This document shows, piece after piece, positions 13,101 through 23,677 of a stretch of DNA of 64,000 bases. The stretch is from Symsagittifera roscoffensis (taxonomy: Eukaryota; Xenacoelomorpha; Acoela; Convolutidae). The notes under the pieces are model-generated. The model had not been told where the DNA came from. It worked only from the letters and a program-made list of their open reading frames with translations, and searched no databases. Every line of letters starts with the position of its first letter. The first letter of the stretch is position 1. Where the stretch lies: the NCBI RefSeq assembly GCF_963678635.1, contig NC_087070.1, forward strand, positions 24,794,007 to 24,858,006, in the 5' to 3' direction. A program made the position numbers and the translations under genes.

Positions 13101-16100
13101 ATTGCTACTTTAAAATTCACTTGTCCTGCTTGGCCTGTTTGCCTAGAGTTTCTGTTTAATAAAATTCTTATAATGAAATTGTATAGGATCGGGTGTTTTA
13201 TTTTTTTTTGAGGCGATTTGGAAAATTCACTTTTCTCAAAAACTACTCTTACCAAGTTAAAAAAAAAAGGTTAATCAGCAAAAAGACTGTCGAAGCTCAG
13301 TGTGCCTGCATAATCCGCTAGTCTTTTTTTCTTTACCCCACTGTCTACAGCTTCGAAAAAGTCTGTGGGGGTAATATTTGACCCATGTTTTTAGAATTTT
13401 TTTTTCGTTTTCTCAAAAGATAGAATGGGTCATGGAAAGCTTCCCTGCATAAGCAGCTACTCTCAATTTTTTTGCAAAAATTTATGATCCTCTGAATATT
13501 CTAATATTTGATTTTTGACCGTTCTTTTTTAAAATTTTTGCCATTTCTCAAAAACTTTCCTGAAAATTCTGAGGTTTTGGCTCAATCGAAATATACGGGT
13601 GTATGAAGCTCCACTGCTTAATTGCCGAAGCCAACTTTCATACATAAAAAGTAATGGCCCGAGGAAAAGTAAGTTTTTGGTTTTTTTAACCATTTTTGGA
13701 ACTACTTGACTTTTCTCGAAAACTACCCTCCCAAGTCTAAGTTTCTTTGTTCGATCGAAATAGCAGGTTGAGCGAATCCCTTCTGCATCAGCGGCTACGT
13801 CCAAATTTTTTTAGAAAAAGCTATGATTCTCGGAAAAACTTTTTGAATTTTCTCGATAACTATCTTGCCAAATATGAAATCAAGGGTTTAATTGAAACAA
13901 CAGATTGTTGAATATCTGCGTTTTTAGTTGGGAAGGTCTATTTATTTAAAGAAATTTTTTTTCAAAAAGTCAAGGTTTTGAAAACTACCCTACCAGTTCT
14001 TAGGTCAGGTGATCAATCGAAAAACCCGCTTTTGGGATTGTTCTCTGCTGAAGTGGGTGTGACCTACTTTTTGGCTGAAAGTCAAGTTATTTTTCCGTCA
14101 AGTTACTGTGTTTTAGCTTTTTTCTTTTTGTTTTCCACGCAAAATCACGTGCCCAAAATAATCGGACTGCGTTGAGTGTTATATCCTATTAAAGCCCTTT
14201 CAGTCGTGATTTGAAACAATATTAAAAAAATTCCAAGTTTCGAGAAAAACCGGTTAGAAGTTTCTGATTTTTTTCTCTAATTTGACCGAGTAAAGCGATT
14301 GAGCAGGCTTGTTTATGCTTAATTTAAGCCGTTTACAATTACTTATCTATACTATATTTAAATGCGAGTGACAGCTATCTCCCATGTTTAAGCATAATAA
14401 TTTTGCATGTTTAAGGAAAGAGTTAATCATGGAAAGTCCAGTTGTATGATATCGGCCCTTTTATGGTTTTGTTTCTGAGTTGAAAATATGAAGAACTGAA
14501 ACCCAGTACTTTTGGAGATTTCATCATTTTAGTTTTAAATGAACTTTAGTTGAAACTATTTTTTGTTGTTTATTTTCTGAAATAAAAAAGCGGCGCTGTA
14601 AAATGCCCCCGTCTATTGTTAACCTTGCATGCATTTCGTTTTTCATAAAGTATTAAGAGTAATGAACGTAGTGAGTACTCTTATACAGGTCTTGCTGATT
14701 AAATGCTCTATAAAGGTCTTGCTGATTTGTGGGTTGTTTTTGTTTGTTAATTGCCACTCTTTACTGTCTGTTGGCTGTATTTTTTTTTTAAATTTTGATG
14801 GTTTTTCTGATCTATGTTATTAGAATAATATTAGAAGCATGTGTATTAGACTAATTTTTTCAGGGTGAAACTTTTTAAATAAGTTGATTCTTTGGTCAAT
14901 TTTCTTACGAATGAAATGTTTTTTTTTTCATTGTCAAATTTATATTTTGATGATTTGTCATTTGATTTTTTCTAAGCCCGTTTTTCATTTTTTGTCAAGC
15001 CGAGCTCTCCCATAGAGCAGCTAAGTTAGACTAGTAGTTTCATAAATGGATGAAAGTTTCAAAAAAATTGTTCTAGAGGTTAAAAAGTATCATTTGATCT
15101 CCGCTTTTCTCGAATGGATTTTTTTGAACATGATCTTTGAACTTAAATTTAAAGATTTTGAAATTGAAACAGTTTAACGACTTTTTTTTAAAAATTTTTT
15201 GTCGACGTTTTTCCAAGTTTTAGTTGCCATTGTTTATTGCTGCGTAAGTTGAATTATCTATTGAACTGTAGAGCTTTTGATTATTTTCTTTTGTTCGATA
15301 TCCGTGTTAAAAACTTATCTAGCATTTTGAGATGCCTGTCCTCGTTTTTATGTGCCACTTCGTCAAGTGGTTGATATGGCGGTGATTTTTTTTGAATTTT
15401 ACCGAAATGCAGTACGATTTTTGATAGATTTTGTTTGAATTTATTGAATTCAGCTATTATTCAGACCATTGTGGGTTGTGTCGCTGTACTTTAGAGTCCT
15501 CAAAAATACTCTTGTGGGCTGAGTTTGGGATCGTATCAAAGCCCTATTAGTCGGCGTTCCGATCCTAAAAACATTCAAAATCGTTCTCTCAGTGTCGAAA
15601 AAAGCTGATCTGAATATTATCCATTTCGAGAATTACTTTTAGCGGGGGAGTTTATTGTTTTAATTTAATCCTTGTCTGATATACTACTCTAAGCTATCAA
15701 TAAGTTTTCTCAAATCTTAAGTGTCAAACACTTTTCCAATCAAGCCTACTGCATGCCTCGTTTTTTTTTAAAAAAAAAAAACAATTTGTAAGTGTAAAAA
15801 TTAATTCATAAAAATCCATTTTGTTTTCCGATGAATTCTGTGGTCGAACATTCTATACCCCTTGCACCGAAACTGACTTCTCTTTTTTGTTGTAAAATAT
15901 TGAAAACAGCAGTCATTTTTGTTGCAAACTAATTAAAAGAGCTGTTAAATTATTTTTCTTTGAGATGAAGTTAAGACACCGCATATTTCAAATTTTACCT
16001 GATTTCAAAGAGTATTAGCTGTATTTGAAGACCTGCTCTTTTGGTTCTCGTTTATAACAAATTTGTTTCGAGTATTTTTCTAACTCTCATAAAAAGCATC

Positions 16101-19100
16101 AGTATTTGGAGAACTTGAGACTCATATCAACATGACAACAACTGAGTTGCCATTTGGTTGTTAATCATTTTTTGAGATTTTTCTCGGATATCTGTTAGGC
16201 GCTTGTCACGTGTCTGTTAACATGTTATGTTTGAGTTTCCGTATCAACTACTTAACAATGATTAATTTTTGGTTGACAGTTAGTCTGTTGTTTTTTCAAC
16301 ACTCGCCAAGTGTTTTAACAGAGTTTATTCGAGTTATTTAGTTTATTCGGGAATAAATGACTTGGACTTGTAATCGTGAACTAGAATTGTTCCCATAAAC
16401 AACTTTTCCTACAGGCGACAGGTATCTGATGCGAATCCATGCCTGACGTTGTTTGCACATAAGGTCTGGGGTTCGATCCCCGGTGGAACAGTTTTTCTAA
16501 TGTCTGTTTGAAGTTGAGCTTGCTGTATTCTGGAACCCCAATACTTTTCAGGTCCCTATCACTTGATCTAGAGGTAAAGCACGCGCCTTTGGAACGCAAA
16601 GTTTAGGGTTTGTGTCCCGACCGGACCTTGGTTTTTTCGATGTGTGGAAATTATATATATATTTTTGGAAAGCGTCGGACAATCGTTTATGCTCTATCGT
16701 CGGACTATCGTTTATGCTCTATCGTCGGACTATCGTTTATGCTCTATCGTCGGACTATCGTTTATGCTCTATCGTCGGACTATCGTTTATGCTCTATCGT
16801 CGGACTATCGTTTATGCTCTATCGTCGGACTATCGTTTATGCTCTATCGTCGGACTATCGTTTATGCTCTTTCGTCGGACTATCGTTTATGCTCTATCGT
16901 CGGACTATCGTTTATGCTCTATCGTCGGACTATCGTTTATGCTCTATCGTCGGACTATCGTTTATGCTCTATCGTCGGACTATCGTTTATGCTCTATCGT
17001 CGGACTATCGTTTATGCTCTATCGTCGGACTATCGTTTATGCTCTATCGTCGGACTATCGTTTATGCTCTATCGTCGGACTATCGTTTATGCTCTATCGT
17101 CGGACTATCGTTTATGCTCTATCGTCGGACTATCGTTTATGCTCTATCATCGGACTATCGTTTATGCTCTATCGTCGGACTATCGTTTATGCTCTATCGT
17201 CGGACTATCGTTTATGCTCTATCGTCGGACTATCGTTTATGCTCTATCGTCGGACTATCGTTTATGCTCTATCGTCGGACTATCGTTTATGCTCTATCGT
17301 CGGACTATCGTTTATGCTCTATCGTCGGACTATCGTTTATGCTCTATCGTCGGACTATCGTTTATGCTCTATCGTCGGGCTATCGTTTATGCTCTATCGT
17401 CGGACTATCGTTTATGCTCTATCGTCGGACTATCGTTTATGCTCTATCGTCGGACTATCGTTTATGCTCTATCGTCGGACTATCGTTTATGCTCTATCGT
17501 CGGACTATCGTTTATGCTCTATCGTCGGACTATCGTTTATGCTCTATCGTCGGACTATCGTTTATGCTCTATCGTCGGACTATCGTTTATGCTCTATCGT
17601 CGGACTATCGTTTATGCTCTATCGTCGGACTATCGTTTATGCTCTATCGTCGGACTATCGTTTATGCTCTATCGTCGGACTATCGTTTATGCTCTATCGT
17701 CGGACTATCGTTTATGCTCTATCGTCGGACTATCGTTTATGCTCTATCGTCGGACTATCGTTTATGCTCTATCGTCGGACTATCGCTTATGCTCTATCGT
17801 CGGACTATCGTTTTTGCTCTATCTTCGGACTATCGTTTATTCTCTATCGTCGGACTATCGTTTATGCTCTATCGTCGGACTATCGTTTATGCTCTATCGT
17901 CGGACTATCGTTTATGCTCTGTCGTCGAACTATCGTTTATGCTCTATCGTCGGACTATCGTTTATGCTCTATCGTCGGACTATCGTTTATGCTCTATCGT
18001 CGGAATATCGTTTATGCTCTATCGTCGGACTATCGTTTATGCTCTATCGTCGGACTATCGTTTATGCTCTATCGTCGGACTATCGTTTATGCTCTATCGT
18101 CGGACTATCGTTTATGCTCTATCGTCGGACTATCGTTTATGCTCTATCGTCGGACTATCGTTTATGCTCTTTCGTCGGACTATCGTTTATGCTCTATCGT
18201 CGGACTATCGTTTATGCTCTATCGTCGGACTATCGTTTATGCTCTATCGTCGGACTATCGTTTATGCTCTATCGTCGGACTATCGTTTATGCTCTATCGT
18301 CGGACTATCCTTTATGCTCTATCGTCGGACCATCGTTCATGCTCTATCGTCGGACTATCGTTCATGCTCTATCGTCCGACTATCGCTCATGCTCTATCGT
18401 CGGACTATCGTTTATGCTCTATCGTCGGACTATCGTTTATGCTCTTTCGTCGGACTATCGTTTATGCTCTATCGTCGGACTATCGTTTATGCTCTATCGT
18501 CGGACTATCGTTTATGCTCTATCGTCGGACTATCGTTTATGCTCTATCGTCGGACTATCGTTTATGCTCTGTCGTCGGACTATCGTTTATGCTCTATCGT
18601 CGGACTATCGTTTATGCTCTATCGTCGGACTATCGTTTATGCTCTATCGTCGGACTATCGTTTATGCTCTATCGTCGGACTATCGTTTATGCTCTATCGT
18701 CGGACTATCGTTTATGCTCTATCGTCGGACTATCGTTTATGCTCTATCGTCGGACTATCGTTTATGCTCTATCGTCGGACTATCGTTTATGCTCTATCGT
18801 CGGACTATCGTTTATGCTCTATCGTCGGACTATCGTTTATGCTCTATCGTCGGACTATCGTTTATGCTCTATCGTCGGACTTTCGTTTATGCTCTATCGT
18901 CGGACTATCGTTTATGCTCTATCGTTGGACTATCGTTTATGCTCTATCGTCGGACTATCGTTTATGCTCTATCGTCGGACTATCGTTTATGCTCTATCGC
19001 CGGACTATCGTTTATGCTCTATCGCCGGACTATCGTTTGGGCTCTATCGTCGGACTATCGTTCATGCTCTATCGTCGGACTATCGTTTATGCTCTATCGT

Positions 19101-22100
19101 CGGACTATCGTTTATGCTCTATCGTCGGACTATCGTTTATGCTCTATCGTCGGACTATCGTTTATGCTCTATCGTCGGACTATCGTTTATGCTCTATCGT
19201 CGGACTATCGTTTATGCTCTATCGTCGGACTATCGTTTATGCTCTATCGTCGGACTATCGTTTATGCTCTATCGTCGGACTATCGTTTATGCTCTATCGT
19301 CGGACTTTCGTTTATGCTCTATCGTCGGACTATCGTTTATGCTCTATCATTGGACTATCGTTTATGCTCTATCGTCGGACTATCGTTTATGCTCTATCGT
19401 CGGACTATCGTTTATGCTCTATCGCCGGACTATCGTTTATGCTCTATCGCCGGACTATCGTTTATGCTCTATCGTCGGACTATCGTTCATGCTCTATCGT
19501 CGGACTATCGCTCATGCGCTATCGTCGGACTATCGTTTATGCTCTATCGTCGGACTATCGTTTATGCTCTATCGTCGGGTTATCGTTTATGCTCTATCGT
19601 CGGACTATCGTTTATGCTCTATCGTCGGACTATCGTTTATGCTCTCTCGTCGGACTATCGTTTATGCTCTATCGTCGGACTATCGTTTATGCTCTATCGT
19701 CGGACTATCGTTTATGCTCTATCGTCGGACTATCGTTTATGCTCTATCGTCGGACTATCGTTTATGCTCTATCGTCGGACTATCGTTTATGCTCTATCGT
19801 CGGACTATCGTTTATGCTCTATCGTCGGACTATCGTTTATGCTCTATCGACATTGTACCTCATTTTGCGTTGTTTAAAATGCAACAAAATTTAATCGAAA
19901 TGCAACGAAATTTTCTATGAAATCATTTTGTTTTTGGATCAACTGGCGTCTGCCCAAGTTGCATCCGTGTCATTTTCTGTCTGCTAATTTACAATGCTCT
20001 CTTTGTGTTGTAGCGCAAGTGTTGCGCAGCTCCGCTTCGCCTCTGTGTCAAAACTGAAAACGTCATCATTCGTTTGTAAAATTAGAGTTTAAACAATCAT
20101 TTTGCTGAAAATGGTTACCTGTTAAAAATGCCTGGAGCTGGTGTATATATCCAAATCGATTTGTCAAATTTGCTGAAACTTACGACTCTTCGCTCATCGC
20201 GTATGCGCGACGAATAAAAAACGTGCAAAATTGAAGGTTCATGGGTGGAACCCGGGCTGATGGCGTTAACATGTGCTGTTAACATTTAAAGAACCCGAAG
20301 AAGAGAATTTACACCATATCTCAAATAGAACTACAAGAGAAAAGTAGCATAGAACCGTATATGGTTGGCACTAGATTCAAGGACAGTGCATGTCTATTTT
20401 TAACGAGAGGGAGCGGTACTAAAGGAGGCAATGTGTCAGATTCCTTTAATAATCTACGAGCTGTCACTCGTACCTTTTCTTTTAATTTCATAGCTTGTCT
20501 TTTAAAATGATTGATACTTGTATAAACAGAATAAATTTGAAACCAATTTTCAGTCAAAGATTGAATCATTAAAATGCATTTTCTGAAATAATGCATTGAA
20601 CAGAAGAGGCAAACATAAAAATTTTTGTCACATTGATGATGCACCATGCCCATGATCAATACTTTATTCAACAGTTTGGTCATTCCGATGTCAGATAATT
20701 TGAAATCAATTGCATCGTATGAGAGTCAAGATACAATTAATTAACAACTTTTGAACTTAAATAAACCTTCGAGAGATGTATATTATTTTTTTGAGGAAAT
20801 TCGGTCCCATTTATAAAATTCAAGATTTTTTTTGAAAAATGACTATCATTTGAGTCCATTTCTTTAATCGATTTCAATCTGAAGTTAGAGAAGTCTGCGT
20901 TCAGCAATACTCCAGCAATGATTGAGTTCGATCACAGCAGTGTTCCACCTAATAAGTTGTTTTTGTGTGTTTTAGACCAGACGTGTTGAGCAACGTAATC
21001 TCATTTCAACATTTTGGCCACTCTTTCCTCCCCAATGCCCTCAGGACTCTTTTCCGCAAAATTGAAGCCCCCACAATAAGGGGTGACTTTTTAGAGACAT
21101 TGCTCAACTGCTTCGCCCACAGATTCACAGAGTGCAACCCGGACCAACACCTCTCGTCTGGTCAGTAGTTGTTTTCTTTGAACAAATGTATTGTCAAGTA
21201 GGCATCACAAAGAAACAAAATGAGTTTATCAATATCAAAAATATTCTCTCTATTCAAGTATCAATAGATTGATGCACCGTCTTGTAAAGTTCGAAGATGA
21301 ATAGCACAAAAAATGTGTGATAGAAGAATTCCTTCCTTTACACTACATTTTTTTGCGATTCAAGCAATAAAATTTTGGGATCAAGTCAACATATCCTCCC
21401 TTCAATAGTCCTAGTTAGCTTCCTCCTCCTTCCTCCTCGCCAATAGACCAAGTTCGGGGGGGGGGGGGGGGGGTGTTACTTGGTTCAAATTACAAATTTG
21501 GAATTGCGTAAAGGAAGGAAGTAGTTTCAAACTTCGTAAAAGAAGTTTTAAATAGGAATCTCTACGACAGCATCTTTCAAATTATGGTTGTAGTTCAATC
21601 GAGTGTGCAGTAACGATCATTTGTGTGTGTGTATTTGTAGATGAGGTGTACGTGTTGTGTTTTTCTCTCATCCTCCTCTCAGTGGACATGCACAGTCCGC
21701 ATGTGAAGACGAAAATGTCCAAGAGAGAGTTCATTCGCAATGTCAGAGGCGCCATCACTGCCATGCACACCAACCCCGATCAACAGGCCAGTGTAGTCAA
21801 GTGCAGCGATATTAAAATTAAAAAAGCATAGATAGAATCAAATTAACATCCATCGCTCCCCTAAATAGACCAGGGCAAGAACTTCCGCCTGCCGTTTAAT
21901 TTGGATTATCAAGAGTAATGAGCGTAGTAAAACTTCTTATATAGGTCTTGCTGATTTTTTTAAATTTTTTTATAGGAAAAAGTCTTAAAATATTGATGGA
22001 CTTAGGTATAATGCACTTTTTGAGCTCATTTGAAATCCATCTGCTGAAAGTGAGGTGAATAGCACTCTCCAAATACAAACTTCGAAATGGCGCAAAAAAA

Positions 22101-23405
22101 ACCTGAACAATTTCTAGTTTCGAAAATGAAATTTTATTTATAGATTTCAAGCGGAATAAAAACTTTACCTGTTGATCCAGTTTTCTCAAGTTGGGTTAAT
22201 GTTATCAAAAAAGCGCCAATCATAATATATTCTAGAAACTCAAAAAGCTGAAAGGGCATCTATTTTTTTCTTTGAAATTCGAAATTTGAGATTTTTTCAA
22301 CAGTCAGTTTTTTTTCTGTTTACTTGGGTTCATCACGCTATGTTGTTCTTTTTTGCGCTCAATTGAAATTCATCTGCTGAAAGTGACGTGAAAAGCACTC
22401 TCCAAATCCAAATCATAAATTATTCTAAAAACTCAAAGAGCTGAAAGGGCATTTATTTTTTTTTCTTTGAAATTCGAAAGTTGAGATTTTTTCAACAAAG
22501 TCAGAGTTTTTTTTCTGTTTACTTGGGTTCATCACGCTATGTTGTTCTTTTTTGCGCTCAATTGAAATTCATCTGCTGAAAGTGACGTGAAAAGCACTCT
22601 CCAAATCCAAATCATAAATTATTCTAGAAACTCAAAGAGCTGAAAGGGCATTTATTTTTTTTTCTTTGAAATTCGAAAGTTGAGATTTTTTCAACAAAGT
22701 CAGAGTTTTTTTTTCTGTTTACTTGGGTTCATCACGCTATGTTGTTCTTTTTTGCGTGCGTTTACAATACTAGATTCTGATTGTTGGAAACTTTCAAGTT
22801 ACAAATTTTAGCTGAGATCCGCCTCTATAAACCGCCAATGGGGAAAGGGAGGAGAATTTAAGCTGTTAATCGATCCCATTTGTTTTCAGTTTATACAAAC
22901 GTATGCATAAAACTGGGAATTGTAAATCACTTACCGTGGATGAGCCTGTAAAAAAAATTGACCATCAATTTCGATTGTAATATTCTTTTTAAGAGTCGGT
23001 GAACGTGGTGATGATTTTGAGTGAAAGGCCGTGATGTTTTTCACGCTCAAATTTAATTTTTTTTTTTCGGTTTGTTGTTTGATTTTGTTCCATGCGTTCC
23101 ATGATAGCTCGGAACGGAAATCTGAACTTTTTCATGTTATTTGTGTTTTTTAGGCCAACACACAGCAGCTGTATGACTACGACGAGATGGTGGGACACAT
23201 GTACGACAACATATACCTCATAGGTCACGTGGCCAATGCCGCCGCATCCACCTCTTCTTCTACATCTGCAGGCAGACATAATAACACCAACAGTTACAGC
23301 ACAAGAGACGCAGGTAGAAATGCCACGAGAGCTACTAACCACAATAGGCGCAATCACATACTCAACAACAACAATACTAATAGAGCTCCTCTGTTCGTCA
23401 GATGA
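7175..23405 (+). CDS. FBXO8: F-box only protein 8 (F-box + Sec7), seven exons
   Basis: Exons are 7175-7416, 7685-7894, 8108-8255, 11279-11397, 20976-21160, 21641-21786 and 23154-23405, giving 433 codons plus stop in one frame. The start ATG gives MGQ, as in vertebrate FBXO8. Exon 2 holds the F-box (LPAQVSLSILSHLNETELCL...NEQWRQLADDDLLW). Exons 3-4 match the linker (CKSCWG, LDEATLTFN, EIAKFIHCT). Exons 5-7 hold the Sec7 region (FLPNALRTLFRKIEAP, YVLCFSLILLSVDMHSPHVK, KMSKREFIRN, GHMYDNIYLIGHVA). The F-box should recruit SKP1/CUL1, and vertebrate FBXO8 is linked to ARF6 ubiquitination. The protein is longer than the ~319-residue human one: the N-terminus is extended and acidic, and a ~50-residue Asn/Ser/Thr/Arg-rich tail is added. 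Exon 6 ends at a probable GC donor (CAACAG|GCCAGT); a GT donor at 21793 would add two residues in the same frame. Identification is very secure. Confidence 0.93.
7417..8107 (+). other. FBXO8 introns 1 and 2
   Basis: Intron 1 is 7417-7684 (CCAG|GTAATG to TTTTCAG). Intron 2 is 7895-8107 (CTATC|GTTAGT to CTTCAG). Both are canonical and removal keeps the reading frame (both phase 2). No repeats or other features were seen inside. Exon 2 (7685-7894) lies between them. Confidence 0.8.
9125..9286 (+). mobile_element. Short tRNA-headed SINE-like element (family H, minimal form)
   Basis: Begins with a class II tRNA-like head (GTTCGTGGCCGAGAGGACAG, an A-box look-alike, then AGACTCCAAATCTCG), followed by an AT-rich body with TTGTCGTGTTCTC and the family H end CAGCTTCGCCTCTGTG. 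A sister copy at 32320-32469 has the same order (GTCCGTGGCTGAGTGGTTAG, TTGTCGTGTTCTC, CGAAGCTTGGCCTCTGTG). The head resembles a Leu or Ser tRNA in style, but no full cloverleaf survives. No clear target duplication was identified. Confidence 0.65.
9620..10889 (+). mobile_element. Family H element with internal repeats
   Basis: Starts with TTTTTACGATTGCGATTAGC, comparable to heads at about 12656, 38650 and 47617. The body carries the ~155-bp repeating blocks (CTACCCTGTCAAATCTGAGA, GTTCAATCGA, CTACCTTTTG). The last ~420 bp is similar to 3225-3640. It ends with TGTATCGCAACTGGCGCGAA and CTTCGCCTCTGTG. No protein-coding capacity was seen. Confidence 0.6.
12195..12350 (+). repeat. Dispersed 'ATTAAAGCCCTTTCAGTC' repeat, copy 1
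   Basis: The block ATTAAAGCCCTTTCAGTC(A/G)TGATT(C/T)GAA, followed by a CAGTGTCGAGGAAAAC-type block and AATTCCGAG, recurs at 14160-14320, 15525-15640 (diverged) and 29520-29700. The four copies share block order and are dispersed. The function and the class of element are unknown. Confidence 0.65.
12650..14175 (+). mobile_element. Family H element with 5' hairpin and tRNA-like module
   Basis: The 5' end has a perfect hairpin, ACACTTGC-GAAA-GCAAGTGT (12656-12675, a GNRA-type loop), then TTGTAACCGGGAACTAGA. About 100 bp on is a tRNA-like module at about 12780-12850 (GGGAGGTAACGGGG, then GGTCTGGGGATCAAGTACC as a B-box/T-arm look-alike). The body (13.2-14.15 kb) repeats the ~155-bp blocks (CTCGAAAACTACCCTCCCAA, GCATCAGCGGCTACG). 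The usual 3' hairpin tail is missing here, so this copy is probably 3'-truncated. Confidence 0.6.
16355..20048 (+). mobile_element. Composite family H element enclosing the 25-bp minisatellite
   Basis: The left part matches the 12.65-kb head (ACTTGTAATCGTGAACTAGA) and holds two tRNA-like modules. One is at 16433-16495, with a clean T-arm look-alike (CTGGGGTTCGATCCCCGG); the other is at about 16555-16622 (GAGGTAAAGCACGCG, TTTAGGGTTTGTGTCCCGAC). The minisatellite starts about 54 bp after the second module. After the array, 19851-20048 holds AT-rich sequence and ends with the family tail (GCGCAAGTGTTGCGCAGC, then TCCGCTTCGCCTCTGTG). The simplest reading is that the array expanded inside the element body. 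Confidence 0.65.
16676..19850 (+). repeat. Minisatellite: 127 tandem copies of a 25-bp unit
   Basis: The unit begins CGGACTATCG and ends GCTCTATCGT. It is itself built from two CTATCG half-repeats (14 + 11 bp). The unit boundary stays in register from 16676 to 19850, that is 3,175 bp or exactly 127 units with no insertion or deletion. Most copies are identical; variants are single-base substitutions concentrated near 17.8, 18.3-18.4, 18.9-19.1 and 19.3-19.5 kb. Because 25 is not a multiple of 3 and the unit has no forward stop codon, all three + frames stay open for over 1,000 codons; these frames are an artefact and not genes. It lies within FBXO8 intron 4. Confidence 0.97.
20965..21795 (+). 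other. FBXO8 Sec7-encoding exons 5 and 6 with intron 5
   Basis: Exon 5 is 20976-21160 and exon 6 is 21641-21786 (or 21792). Intron 5 (21161-21640) has donor GTCAGT and acceptor TTTGTAG, phase 1. It contains an uninterrupted run of about 18 G at 21456-21473 next to a TCC-rich stretch, and is otherwise AT-rich. Exon 5 encodes FLPNALRTLF...EAPTIRGDFLE, the segment that in ARF exchange factors carries the catalytic glutamate loop. Confidence 0.8.
21910..22200 (+). repeat. Dispersed 'GTAATGAACGCAGTG' family, copy 2
   Basis: Same block order as 1590-1900: GAGTAATGAGCGTAGTA, GGTCTTGCTGAT, AAAAAGTCTTAAAATATTGATG, CTTAGGTATAATGCAC, CATCTGCTGAAAGTGA, GTTGATCCAGTTTTCTCAA. It runs directly into the tandem array that follows, whose unit is made from the 3' part of the same family. 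Confidence 0.75.
22200..22755 (+). repeat. Tandem repeat, 199-200-bp unit, two full copies plus a partial
   Basis: The anchor TTTTTTGCGCTCAATTGAAA recurs with TTTGCG at about 22352, 22551 and 22751. Units are nearly identical (AGTGACGTGAAAAGCACTCT, CAAATCATAAATTATTCT, GCTGAAAGGGCATTTAT, CTTGGGTTCATCACGCTATG). The unit matches the second half of the 'GTAATGAACG' dispersed family, so the array looks like local expansion of that element's 3' end. Confidence 0.85.
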
Positions 23406-23671
23406 AACTAGATGTGACTGCTCTCTTTGGAAAAACGCAAAATACCAATCATACTTGATACTTATTTGAAGCAAACAATCGATTCAAACTTATTTTATCT
23501 GATTTCAACTCAAACACAGAAGCGGCCCTATTGACTTGAGTACTACAATCTTGCGACCAAAAGAGTTAATCGCACTTTCACTTCGGTCGAACTGTTAGTA
23601 TTGAAACCGACTGAAACTAGTGACACTTCAGCAGCAACTTCAAATTTCCCCTTCTACCTACCAACTCAGCT

Positions 23672-23677
23672 AATAAA
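23672..23677 (+). terminator. Candidate polyadenylation signal for FBXO8
   Basis: AATAAA lies 267 nt after the FBXO8 stop codon. A second one is at about 23947. In DNA this AT-rich the hexamer is common by chance, so this is only a candidate. Confidence 0.35.

Larger units (their letters stand above)
11398..20975 (+). other. FBXO8 intron 4 (9.6 kb), hosting composite repeats and the 25-bp minisatellite
   Basis: Donor ACCAG|GTATGG and acceptor GTTTTAG|ACC, phase 2. Contents in order: AT-rich sequence (11.4-12.2 kb), a 'TATTAAAGCCCTTTCAGTC' repeat at 12195-12350, a family H element from about 12650 to 14160, further copies of the AAAGCCC repeat at 14160-14320 and 15525-15640, AT-rich sequence with no further structure (15.7-16.3 kb), then a family H element at 16355-20048 that contains the minisatellite. 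20049-20975 is AT-rich with no recognised gene. Confidence 0.8.
21787..23153 (+). other. FBXO8 intron 6, probable GC-AG intron
   Basis: The conserved frame continues from ...NPDQQ to ANTQQLYDYDE. The donor is either CAACAG|GCCAGT (GC donor) or GCCAGT|GTAGTC (GT donor adding Ala-Ser); both are phase 0. The acceptor is TTTTTAG|GCC. AGGCCA is present at both junctions. The intron contains a 'GTAATGAACG' family copy (21910-22200) and a ~200-bp tandem repeat (22200-22755). Confidence 0.6.

Noticed and set aside
16433..16622. Functional tRNA genes (also at 9125, 12780, 32320, 38795, 39335)
   Set aside because: A- and B-box look-alikes and some T-arms are present, but no complete cloverleaf with matching acceptor stem could be drawn. 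All lie at fixed positions within dispersed elements, so they are treated as tRNA-derived heads.
16676..19850. CRISPR array
   Set aside because: The repeats are contiguous with no unique spacers, no cas genes are present and the DNA is eukaryotic.
16610..19920. Three overlapping forward reading frames of about 1,080-1,100 codons
   Set aside because: They are translations of one 25-bp repeat in all three frames. The reading frame is open only because the unit has no forward stop; composition and overlap exclude real genes.
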